Program-made: the position numbers and the translations under genes
Notes under the pieces: model-generated
What the model saw: the letters and a program-made list of their open reading frames with translations, nothing else
The model's database searches: none
Told to the model about the DNA's origin: nothing
Shown here: in pieces, positions 1-5,178 of the stretch
Position numbering within the stretch: position 1 is the stretch's first letter
Layout: each line of letters starts with the position of its first letter
Assembly: GCA_020726085.1 (NCBI GenBank)
Contig: DYTG01000116.1
Location: 1-5,178, forward strand
Direction of reading: 5' to 3'
Length of the DNA: 5,178 nt
Source of the DNA: Sulfurovum sp.
Lineage (GTDB): Bacteria > Campylobacterota > Campylobacteria > Campylobacterales > Sulfurovaceae

Positions 1-45
1 ATTATTCCACTCCAAATCCCCATCTTTCGTCGTATTGGTTTGACA
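1..45 (-). other. Region downstream of the esterase gene, possible start of a third operon gene
   Basis: After the esterase stop, GGAG reads on the minus strand at 13-10 with 9 nt left before the window edge, a normal distance for a start codon just outside. Alternatively the ATG at 23-21 opens a frame that runs off the edge, though its ribosome binding site is poor. Either way the operon probably continues. No product can be named. Confidence 0.3.
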
Positions 46-774
46 CTACATATAATGCTTGACCATTTCACGCCAATAACGAGCTCTGTGTGCGTGACCG
101 CTCCAGATGTAGAATTGATGATTGATACCTTTTTGATTGAAAGCATCGCAAATATTTTGAGTATTTTCAAGCAATACATCCTCTTCACCTGTCACGATAG
201 TGATATCCAATTGACGCAGTTGCTCTAGGAGGATTGGGTCACTTATGTTTTGTAGGTAGTGAGATGGGTTATGAAAGTAAACATCCTCGTCATAATACCC
301 ATCAAAAAGATCACGATATGGACCAATATTGCTACTGATATCATAGCGTCCGCTGAAGCTCACTACTTTGTTGAAAATAGTGGGGTGACGAAGGGCGATA
401 TTGAGTGCATGGTATGCCCCTAGCGAACATCCATGTGCTGTGATATGAGGGTTGTCATTTAGTGTTTGTGAAAAAGGTATCACCTCATCCAAAATGTAGC
501 GTTCATACTGCAAGTGTCTTAAGATACGACCTTTTGGCTCGCACCAATCACAATACAAACTCTCACTATCAATACTATCGACACAAAAAAGCTGAATATA
601 CCCCTTTTCTATTCTCTCTCGCATCGATTCGACGATACCCCACCCCTCGTAGTCAAAAAAACGCCCCACTCTTGTAGGAAAAACAATGACCCTAGAGCCG
701 CTATCTCCAAAAACAAGTAGCTCCATCGTGCGATTTAATGCGTGGCTGTGCCACTGATAATACTCCCTTTTCAT
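46..774 (-). CDS. Putative esterase, alpha/beta-hydrolase fold (esterase D/PF00756-like)
   Basis: A 242-residue protein that looks like a complete serine esterase of the alpha/beta-hydrolase fold. The nucleophile elbow is GCSLG at residues 115-119, giving Ser117 as the likely nucleophile. The acid is probably Asp199 or a neighbouring Glu in TGEED (195-199). The base is most likely His229 in HRARYW, which aligns with the HDWPYW segment of related esterases; His227 is the alternative. The N-terminal stretch FPTRVGRFFDYEGWG (32-46) is typical of a group of small uncharacterised bacterial esterases. There is no signal peptide, so it should act in the cytoplasm. The start codon lies 2 bp after the stop of the upstream SGNH hydrolase gene. 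No Shine-Dalgarno sequence is visible, so translation is probably coupled. The substrate cannot be read from the sequence. Fold assignment is firm; the physiological role is unknown. Confidence 0.88.
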   Translation of the reverse strand: MKREYYQWHSHALNRTMELLVFGDSGSRVIVFPTRVGRFFDYEGWGIVESMRERIEKGYIQLFCVDSIDSESLYCDWCEPKGRILRHLQYERYILDEVIPFSQTLNDNPHITAHGCSLGAYHALNIALRHPTIFNKVVSFSGRYDISSNIGPYRDLFDGYYDEDVYFHNPSHYLQNISDPILLEQLRQLDITIVTGEEDVLLENTQNICDAFNQKGINHQFYIWSGHAHRARYWREMVKHYM

Positions 775-776
775 GG

Positions 777-1376
777 CTAGAGGAAGATTTTGCTAGCATG
801 AGAGAGCAGCACATTACGCCAAATAGTATAGCCTTTTTTGTTCATATGCAAACCGTCCTCTTGGAAAAGCTCATGATTTGGCATCCCATCGGGGGTGTAC
901 ATGAGCGAGTGAATATCGAGATAATGGACATTGTCTAGCTCATCAAGTCGGGCTTTGACATAGCTATTGAGCAGTCTAATACGGTGGAGCTGATTGTGTC
1001 GAGCAGGGGATGGCTTGATGGAGATAAAGGTAAATTTTATCCCACTAAGTGTTTTGGCACGTTTGGCAAGAAGGGTTTCGAAATGAGCCATAACATCGGA
1101 GTGATAGGCACCATTGCCAATGTCGTTGTCACCCGCATAAAATATAATCGATTTGGGTTCACAAAGGGGAACAAGGCGTTCAAAAAAATAGACACAAGCC
1201 TCTATCGTCGAGCCACCAAAAGCTATATTCTCCACATGATGAGGTGCCAAATCCTCTTTGATACTCTTCCAAAGAGTAAAGGAGGAACTCCCATAAAACA
1301 CATTCGCCCCTTTGGCTATCTCACCGCTTTTTATACGCAATTCAAGCTGTAAAACCTCTGCTTCATACCATTGCAT
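777..1376 (-). CDS. SGNH/GDSL-type hydrolase (lipase/esterase family, GDSL_2-like)
   Basis: A 199-residue protein containing all four SGNH blocks. Block I is FYGSSSF (27-33), with Ser31 as likely nucleophile; the family's GDS is GSS here, a common variant. Block II is AFGGST (52-57), with Gly54/55 in the oxyanion hole. Block III is GDND (82-85), with Asn84. Block V is DGLH (174-177), with Asp174 and His177 completing the triad. IKPSPAR (120-126) and the final GYTIW are also typical of this group. The length fits a single-domain member. No signal peptide is seen, which is notable because many SGNH esterases are exported. The start is supported by AAGGAG ending 7 nt upstream of the ATG. An ATG 4 nt further upstream is out of frame. 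It is the first gene of a bicistron with the esterase. The likely reaction is ester or acetyl hydrolysis; the substrate is unknown. Confidence 0.92.
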   Translation of the reverse strand: MQWYEAEVLQLELRIKSGEIAKGANVFYGSSSFTLWKSIKEDLAPHHVENIAFGGSTIEACVYFFERLVPLCEPKSIIFYAGDNDIGNGAYHSDVMAHFETLLAKRAKTLSGIKFTFISIKPSPARHNQLHRIRLLNSYVKARLDELDNVHYLDIHSLMYTPDGMPNHELFQEDGLHMNKKGYTIWRNVLLSHASKIFL

Positions 1377-1383
1377 TCATCCA

Positions 1384-1389
1384 CTCCTT
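1384..1389 (-). promoter_or_regulatory. Ribosome binding site of the SGNH hydrolase gene
   Basis: On the minus strand AAGGAG lies 7 nt before the ATG at 1376-1374. This near-perfect Shine-Dalgarno match fixes that ATG as the start and rules out the out-of-frame ATG at 1380-1378, which would leave only 3 nt. Confidence 0.8.
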
Positions 1390-1399
1390 ATTAAATTGC

Positions 1400-1422
1400 T
1401 AATTATATACTAAATATGATTA
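1400..1422. repeat. Imperfect inverted repeat over the operon promoter (possible operator)
   Basis: TAATTATAT (1400-1408) and ATATGATTA (1414-1422) are inverted copies matching at 8 of 9 positions, separated by ACTAA. The repeat covers the minus-strand -10 hexamer, where a dimeric repressor would block RNA polymerase. It is very AT-rich, so chance is a real possibility. Confidence 0.3.
1402..1407 (-). promoter_or_regulatory. Probable sigma70 -10 box for the SGNH hydrolase-esterase operon
   Basis: TATAAT reads on the minus strand at 1407-1402. Transcription would start near 1395, leaving a leader of roughly 20 nt that contains the AAGGAG site. No convincing -35 hexamer is seen; weak -35 boxes are usual in Campylobacterota. 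The box lies inside an imperfect inverted repeat (1400-1422) that could be an operator. The transcription start is inferred from spacing only. Confidence 0.55.
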
Positions 1423-1477
1423 CATTTTTAGATCGCTTGGGTTTATACTCAATGTTTTGTACCTTGTCGATTTCGCA

Positions 1478-1506
1478 TTGATTTCTTAAACCTATTTTAC
1501 TATAAT
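1478..1506 (+). promoter_or_regulatory. Candidate sigma70 promoter P1 upstream of the ATPase gene
   Basis: TTGATT (1478-1483) and TATAAT (1501-1506) are separated by exactly 17 bp, the optimal spacing. The -10 hexamer is perfect and the -35 matches TTGACA at 4 of 6 positions. A start near 1513 would give a leader of about 65 nt before the first good translation start at 1578. It lies in tandem with P2 some 45 bp downstream. Confidence 0.5.
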
Positions 1507-1542
1507 GAAACCAACAGAAAATGAAAAGTATGCTTGAAGATA

Positions 1543-1551
1543 TGCTATAAT
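1543..1551 (+). promoter_or_regulatory. Candidate extended -10 promoter P2 for the short ORF and ATPase gene
   Basis: TGCTATAAT is a perfect extended -10 element (TGnTATAAT) and a common shape for housekeeping promoters in Campylobacterota, where -35 boxes are weak. Transcription would start near 1558, leaving about 20 nt to the ATG at 1578. That spacing points at the 17-codon ORF, not the ATPase, as the first translated frame. The hexamer TATGCT occurs twice, at 1529-1534 and 1541-1546, the second copy running into the -10 box. Confidence 0.55.
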
Positions 1552-1577
1552 CTCACAAAACTCTATAGGAAAATCTC

Positions 1578-1631
1578 ATGTTGCAATCTACAAAAATCAC
1601 TTGTGAAGTAAGAGTTGATGCCCATTCTTGA
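1578..1631 (+). CDS. Possible 17-codon leader ORF overlapping the ATPase start
   Basis: ATG at 1578 opens a 17-residue frame, MLQSTKITCEVRVDAHS, ending in TGA at 1629-1631. It has AGGA (1567-1570) 7 nt upstream, a better ribosome binding site than that of the ATPase gene, and lies about 20 nt after the predicted start of P2. Its stop falls 14 nt inside the ATPase frame. A ribosome terminating there could re-initiate at the ATG at 1618, so the short frame may set ATPase translation by coupling. It could also be chance, or the remains of an older gene start. The peptide matches no family I recognise and shows no run of a single amino acid that would suggest attenuation. Confidence 0.35.
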   Translation: MLQSTKITCEVRVDAHS

Positions 1632-2694
1632 GTATTTTTATAGCCAAACTTTGCCCCATGATGCTTTTGTGATTCGTAAAACACAACTTATGCCCAATCA
1701 AAAAATCAATCTTTTTGGGGTGCGCGGTAGCGGCAAAAGTGCTATTGCGTTTGATTTTTTGGCGACTCATTACAAAGAGAGCGAGGAGTATCTCTGGATT
1801 GATTTTGATGACCCTCATCTCTTGCTTGATAGCGTTAGTGCCAAAGAACTTGAAGCTTTTATCGTCCAAAATGGTATTATGACTTTGGTGCTCGATCACT
1901 TCAAGCTAGAGTATCTTGAATACATTCCCGATGTCAAAAGTACCGTTGTTATTTCACGCTCTCCCTTGCATCTTGTGGGTTTTGAAGCGTTGGAGCTTTT
2001 TGCGTTGGATTATGAGGAGTTTATCGCTTTTGAGAAAAAATCTTCCCAAAACTCTCTCAACAACTTCCTCAAATTGGGCTCTCTGCCTCAAATCGCCAAA
2101 GAGGGGACGATTCACATCGACAAAATCAAACGCTTTTTAAACCACTCCTTTAGCCCCAATGAACAACGCCTCCTAGCGATACTTGCTATGCACAACACCC
2201 ATCCTATCACAACCTACCAAATCTATCGCTATGCCAAAGAAAAATACAAAATCTCCAAAGATTGGCTCTATAAAACGCTCAAAGAGTGGCAAGAGGAGAG
2301 GCTTATTGTTTTGATTGAAAACCGCTACCAAAAAAGCACCAAAAAGATAATATTATTTGATTTTATTCTCTCCAAATATCTCACACTTTCGCAACCTTTT
2401 ATTGTACAATTTGATAATCTTGTAGCGTTGGCTATTTTGAAGCACTATCACGATTTTGAAGCCATTGGGAGTCGTGAATATCTTACACATACCCTTTGCG
2501 AGGCGATTATTTTGGCTCCTTTTGACTCACAAGAGAATGCTTGGAAAAAGTGCTACCTCAAACTCTCCACCTATCAAAAATACGCCATCAAAAAGGCTAC
2601 CATCATCACCGTCGCCAACCACTACCGTTTCACCATCAAAGAGATAGAGTTTGAAGCCATGCCCTTTAGCCAATGGAGTATTGCAAGTACTTAA
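1618..2694 (+). CDS. AAA_14/DUF4143-like P-loop ATPase
   Basis: A 358-residue ATP-binding protein when started at ATG 1618; a TTG at 1615 would add one residue. A stop at 1609-1611 closes the frame upstream. Residue numbers are from the ATG. Walker A is GVRGSGKS (34-41) with Lys40. Walker B is LVLD ending in Asp93. VVISRS near 110-115 resembles a sensor-1 strand. LDYEEFIAF (130-138) and FLKLGSLP (150-157) match the signature segments after the ATPase core in the AAA_14/DUF4143 (COG1373-like) group. Residues about 180-258 look like a winged helix. Residues about 262-358 sit where this family carries a PD-(D/E)XK-like domain, but I see no clear GxEVDF or QVK motif, so nuclease activity is doubtful. 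The Shine-Dalgarno is weak (GAAG, 9 nt upstream). Biological role is unknown; it converges on the beta-barrel gene. Confidence 0.85.
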   Translation: MPILEYFYSQTLPHDAFVIRKTQLMPNQKINLFGVRGSGKSAIAFDFLATHYKESEEYLWIDFDDPHLLLDSVSAKELEAFIVQNGIMTLVLDHFKLEYLEYIPDVKSTVVISRSPLHLVGFEALELFALDYEEFIAFEKKSSQNSLNNFLKLGSLPQIAKEGTIHIDKIKRFLNHSFSPNEQRLLAILAMHNTHPITTYQIYRYAKEKYKISKDWLYKTLKEWQEERLIVLIENRYQKSTKKIILFDFILSKYLTLSQPFIVQFDNLVALAILKHYHDFEAIGSREYLTHTLCEAIILAPFDSQENAWKKCYLKLSTYQKYAIKKATIITVANHYRFTIKEIEFEAMPFSQWSIAST

Positions 2695-2701
2695 TCTCCA
2701 T
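2673..2701. terminator. Possible bidirectional termination hairpin between convergent genes
   Basis: ATGGAG (2673-2678) and CTCCAT (2696-2701) form a perfect 6-bp inverted repeat around a 17-nt loop that contains the ATPase stop codon. The repeat ends 2 bp before the stop codon of the opposing gene. Position and symmetry suit a shared terminator, but there is no T-run on either side and the loop is large, so this is a weak candidate. Confidence 0.25.
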
Positions 2702-2703
2702 CG

Positions 2704-3585
2704 CTAAAACTTATATCCAATACCTACATATCCGTAACGGCTTGAGAGTTCAATATCAACCACGGCACTTACGTTGGGAGTTGAAATTCCCATTATAGTC
2801 CCTTGCATGGAATCGACTTGCCAATCTTTGTAGCTGTATCCTGCGTTTAAATAGATATTTTTTAGACTTTTGGGCGTATATTGCACATTGGTCTCAAACG
2901 TTCGATGCTTCCCGTCGCTATCAAATTGCATTATGCTATTGGTAAGATTGGCTTGTTGGTAGGCATAGGTGGCTTTAGAGGAGAGCGTAATGGACTCATT
3001 GAGATTCAAACTCCCCTCCAGTACAATACCTGCTTTGTAGGTTTTGAGTTTTGTTTGCGTATAGTCGAGTATATCGGCATAAAAATTAAACGCCTCAAAA
3101 TAGTTTTCCATCTTCATAATAGGCGTTGAAAAACCTGTCACTACTCCTACACCCAAAGAGTAATCTCTTGATTTAATCATCTCTTTGGTTATGCCTATAT
3201 CCACATCAACACCCTCAATCTCATAGCTATTGGGTACGGGGACAAAAGTACCCAATAGTGTATTGGGAGAGAATCCAAACGGGGTGGTTGCATTCATAAC
3301 GGTATCAATATATTGTGAAACTGCCTCCATGCTTGGGGAGCTGTAAATATCCAAAGTACCAAAGAGATAGAGGGTCTCATTGAGATTGTAGCGTGGTTGG
3401 GATATGCTTATCACATCAATATCACTCTTTGCTGACATTTGCCAAAAATCGTGTATCCCCATAGAGGTTTGAAACTCACCTTTGCCTATTCGCAACTCTA
3501 CACCGTGCAACGACGTACAAAAGAGTGTTGCAATGAGTAGATGGTCTATTTTGGATACCCAGCATTTCACACAGAGACTATACAT
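2704..3585 (-). CDS. Predicted outer-membrane beta-barrel protein, function unknown
   Basis: About 293 residues from ATG 3585. The N-terminus looks like a signal peptide: Lys7 and Lys12, a hydrophobic core LLIATLF (16-22), then SLHG with likely cleavage before VELRIGKG. The mature part alternates polar and hydrophobic residues in short stretches rich in Tyr, Gly, Ser and Thr, as in beta strands. The protein ends in SSRYGYVGIGYKF, with a terminal Phe typical of barrels inserted by the BAM machinery. I recognise no specific porin or transporter family. The start is uncertain. ATG 3585 overlaps the end of hisD by 8 nt (ATGTATAG). GTG 3570, 7 nt after the hisD stop, would give a tidier 23-residue signal peptide beginning MKCW. 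GTG 3621 is unlikely, as it adds a non-signal-like extension. No good Shine-Dalgarno precedes either likely start, so coupling to hisD translation is probable. Confidence 0.75.
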   Translation of the reverse strand: MYSLCVKCWVSKIDHLLIATLFCTSLHGVELRIGKGEFQTSMGIHDFWQMSAKSDIDVISISQPRYNLNETLYLFGTLDIYSSPSMEAVSQYIDTVMNATTPFGFSPNTLLGTFVPVPNSYEIEGVDVDIGITKEMIKSRDYSLGVGVVTGFSTPIMKMENYFEAFNFYADILDYTQTKLKTYKAGIVLEGSLNLNESITLSSKATYAYQQANLTNSIMQFDSDGKHRTFETNVQYTPKSLKNIYLNAGYSYKDWQVDSMQGTIMGISTPNVSAVVDIELSSRYGYVGIGYKF

Positions 3586-4873
3586 CCCGCAAACGCATCC
3601 GTACCGACTCCTCATGTGCACTAAGTCCCTCCGTGTGGGCTATCAAAACACACGCCTCACCAATAGCATGAAGTCCCTCTTGACTCATCGCAATAATCGA
3701 GGATTTTTTGAGAAAATGATCCACACTAAGAGGGGAATAGAACTTCGCACTACCGCCTGTAGGAAGCGTGTGATTGGGACCTGCTAGATAATCACCAATG
3801 GGTTCGGGGGTGTATGCTCCTAGAAAAATTGCTCCTGCGTGTTTGATTTTGGGCAGTAGCTCCATGGGGTTACTTGTCATTACTTCAAGATGTTCGGGGG
3901 CTATTGTATTCATCAGTTCAATGGCCTCATTGATGGTATCGGTTACAATAATTGCTCCTCGCTCCTCAATGGACTTGCGGGCAATGCTTTGGCGACTAAG
4001 TGTTTGGAGCTGTTTTTCCACTTCATCGCTCACGGCATACGCCAACGCCTTATCCGTTGTTATCAAAATCGAACTGGCCATCTCGTCGTGTTCGGCTTGA
4101 CTCAAAAGATCAATAGCGATATAGCTAGGTTTTGCACCGCTATCGGCCAAAATACCAATCTCGCTAGGTCCTGCTATCATATCGATATTAACCTCTCCGT
4201 AAACCAATTTTTTGGCTGTAGCTACGAAGATATTGCCAGGTCCCGTAATGACATCCACCTTGGGAATCGTCGATGTGCCGTACGCCATAGCTCCAATAGC
4301 CGAAGCACCGCCTACTTTGAATACTTTGGTCACTTTGCACAAATGGCACGCAGCCAAAAGCAATTCATTGATTTCATTGTCTGGCGTAGGGGTACACACA
4401 ACAATCTCCTTGACACCTGCGACAGTGGCGGGGATTGCATTCATAAGCAACGAACTAGGATAGGCTGCCTTGCCCCCTGGAATATAGAGTCCTGCTCTAT
4501 CAACGGGCGTGACTTTTTGTCCTAGCATCGTGCCGTTGTCTTCAAAATCAAACCATGATCTAGGCATAAGTTTTTGGTGATAGCTCTCGATTCTATCGTA
4601 AGCCAAATGCAACGCCTCTCTAAGCTGAGTATCAAGAGCATGGTAAGCCCTCTCCATCTCACTCGTGGAGACTACAAGCTCATCATCCTCTTTGGGTTGC
4701 CATCTATCAAATCGTGCGATTTGGGCTTTGAGTGCTGTGTTGCCCTCGTTTTTAATCTCACTTAGTAGCGAAGCGACAATAGTACTAACGCTATCCATAT
4801 CCATGGCTCCACGAGCCAAAAGTTCATCAAATTGGGTTTTAAAATCTTTATCATGAGTTGTAATAATCTTCAT
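3578..4873 (-). CDS. hisD: Histidinol dehydrogenase
   Basis: A 431-residue enzyme catalysing the last two steps of histidine biosynthesis: NAD-dependent oxidation of L-histidinol through histidinal to L-histidine, in the cytoplasm as a zinc-dependent homodimer. Residue numbers are from ATG 4873. All key residues are visible: zinc ligands Gln259 and His262 in SQAEHD, Asp361 in GDYLAGPNHT, and His420 in SAHEES, plus the catalytic pair Glu327-His328 in APEHLE. The signature segments PGGKAAYPSSLLMN, VGGASAIGA and TGPGNIFVATAK are intact. Length and numbering agree almost exactly with the E. coli enzyme. ATG 4873 is preferred over ATG 4876 because AAGGA lies 6 nt before it and only 3 nt before 4876. 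No other his genes are nearby, which fits the scattered his genes of Campylobacterota. The gene has its own promoter and runs into the beta-barrel gene. Confidence 0.98.
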   Translation of the reverse strand: MKIITTHDKDFKTQFDELLARGAMDMDSVSTIVASLLSEIKNEGNTALKAQIARFDRWQPKEDDELVVSTSEMERAYHALDTQLREALHLAYDRIESYHQKLMPRSWFDFEDNGTMLGQKVTPVDRAGLYIPGGKAAYPSSLLMNAIPATVAGVKEIVVCTPTPDNEINELLLAACHLCKVTKVFKVGGASAIGAMAYGTSTIPKVDVITGPGNIFVATAKKLVYGEVNIDMIAGPSEIGILADSGAKPSYIAIDLLSQAEHDEMASSILITTDKALAYAVSDEVEKQLQTLSRQSIARKSIEERGAIIVTDTINEAIELMNTIAPEHLEVMTSNPMELLPKIKHAGAIFLGAYTPEPIGDYLAGPNHTLPTGGSAKFYSPLSVDHFLKKSSIIAMSQEGLHAIGEACVLIAHTEGLSAHEESVRMRLRDV

Positions 4874-4879
4874 CATTTT

Positions 4880-4885
4880 TCCTTT
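4880..4885 (-). promoter_or_regulatory. Ribosome binding site of hisD
   Basis: AAAGGA on the minus strand lies 6 nt before the second of two consecutive ATG codons (4873-4871) and 3 nt before the first (4876-4874). Normal spacing favours the second ATG, giving a protein starting MKIITTHDKD. Confidence 0.7.
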
Positions 4886-4899
4886 GTAGTATGAGTGTT

Positions 4900-4905
4900 A
4901 TTATA
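4900..4905 (-). promoter_or_regulatory. Probable sigma70 -10 box for hisD
   Basis: TATAAT on the minus strand (4905-4900) would start transcription near 4893, giving a short leader of about 20 nt with the AAAGGA site. No clear -35 hexamer is seen at 16-18 bp. TAGTAT (4887-4892) and ATACTA (4903-4908) form an inverted repeat spanning the -10 box and start site, a possible operator. Confidence 0.55.
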
Positions 4906-4996
4906 CTATTAATTGTCCTTATGCACTTTTAAACTGAAGCAATCTACTTTTTTGCGTAGGTTTGGCTAAAGCCGAGACTACAAGAATCTTGATAAT

Positions 4997-5178
4997 CTAT
5001 CGCAACGCCTCAATCTCTTCAATGCTCAAACCCGTAATCGTCGCAACAGTATCCATATCCAAACCTTTTTCGAGAGATTTTTTGGCTATTTCGATACTTC
5101 GCTCTTGCTTTCCCTCTTTGTAAGCGAAATCCAAACTATTGACCAAATCCCGATAGACTTTGAGGTTTTTGTGGTAGT
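4997..5178 (-). CDS. Rpn-family PD-(D/E)XK nuclease/putative transposase, C-terminal fragment
   Basis: This is the 3' end of a minus-strand gene that enters from the right edge; 59 whole codons and a TAG stop (4999-4997) are visible. The visible tail contains FAYKEGKQERSIEIAKKSLE, then a glycine turn, then TVATITGLSIEEIEAL before the final Arg. This pattern is the typical C-terminal tail of Rpn (recombination-promoting nuclease) proteins, formerly annotated as transposases of the PD-(D/E)XK superfamily (TIGR01784-like). It consists of Glu/Lys-rich helix, an EIAKxxLxxG segment and a small helix-turn-helix-like ending TGLSxEEIExL. The catalytic domain is outside the window, so integrity and activity cannot be judged. 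Similar tails also occur on some other PD-(D/E)XK families, so the exact subfamily is less certain than the broad class. It is co-directional with hisD but separated by about 120 bp and a promoter. Confidence 0.75.
   Translation of the reverse strand, partial: YHKNLKVYRDLVNSLDFAYKEGKQERSIEIAKKSLEKGLDMDTVATITGLSIEEIEALR

Noticed and set aside
984..1352. Plus-strand open frame of 122 codons antisense to the SGNH hydrolase
   Set aside because: All SGNH motifs are on the opposite strand and this frame shows no domain-like pattern.
2704..3585. Beta-barrel protein as a lipoprotein because of Cys near the signal core
   Set aside because: The residues before that Cys (TLF) do not fit a lipobox, and the terminal Phe and strand pattern suit an integral barrel.
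3586..3621. GTG at 3621 as the start of the beta-barrel gene
   Set aside because: It would overlap hisD by 44 nt and add an Arg/Cys-rich stretch before the signal peptide; the starts at 3585 or 3570 give a normal exported N-terminus.
3890..4525. Long plus-strand open frame of 211 codons antisense to hisD
   Set aside because: It lies wholly inside the well-conserved hisD gene, its product is rich in Cys, His and Asn without any recognisable domain, and no ribosome site or promoter precedes it.
4981..4991. Palindrome CAAGAATCTTG just after the Rpn-type gene, with GGCTAAAGCC nearby (4971-4980 region), as a terminator
   Set aside because: Stems are only 3-4 bp once a loop is allowed and no T-run follows on the relevant strand.
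1618..5178. ATPase gene plus Rpn-type nuclease as a defence or mobile island
   Set aside because: They are separated by hisD and a barrel gene with their own expression signals, and no direct repeats, integrase, toxin-antitoxin pair or composition shift is visible.

Overview
The window most resembles a chromosomal segment of a Campylobacterota (Epsilonproteobacteria) bacterium, perhaps of the Sulfuricurvum/Sulfurimonas kind. This is inferred from moderate-to-low GC, Campylobacterota-style -10 promoter boxes (TATAAT, once as TGCTATAAT), very tight gene packing, and a hisD gene that stands outside any his operon. No rRNA, tRNA, CRISPR array or insertion sequence is visible.

Layout. Positions 46-1376 (minus strand) hold a two-gene unit: a cytoplasmic SGNH/GDSL hydrolase followed after 2 bp by an alpha/beta-hydrolase esterase. 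A probable promoter and a good ribosome binding site precede it, and the unit may continue past the left edge. A 240-bp divergent intergenic region (1377-1617) carries promoters for both directions. It also carries a 17-codon ORF with the best ribosome binding site in the region, overlapping the start of the next gene. Positions 1618-2694 (plus strand) encode an AAA_14/DUF4143-like P-loop ATPase whose C-terminal nuclease-like part appears degenerate.

Convergent to the ATPase gene, with 9 bp between the stop codons, is a minus-strand unit. It starts with hisD (histidinol dehydrogenase, 3578-4873), which overlaps by about 8 nt a gene for a predicted outer-membrane beta-barrel protein (2704-3585). 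hisD has its own -10 box. The right edge (4997-5178, minus) holds the C-terminal 60 or so codons of an Rpn-family (PD-(D/E)XK) nuclease/putative transposase; its N-terminus lies outside the window.

How the genes work together: only the SGNH hydrolase and esterase look functionally paired, as two serine hydrolases made from one message. hisD and the beta-barrel gene are physically coupled but have no obvious shared biochemistry. I found no convincing new multi-gene system. The items most worth a second look are the short ORF ahead of the ATPase, the degenerate ATPase C-terminus, and the hydrolase pair.
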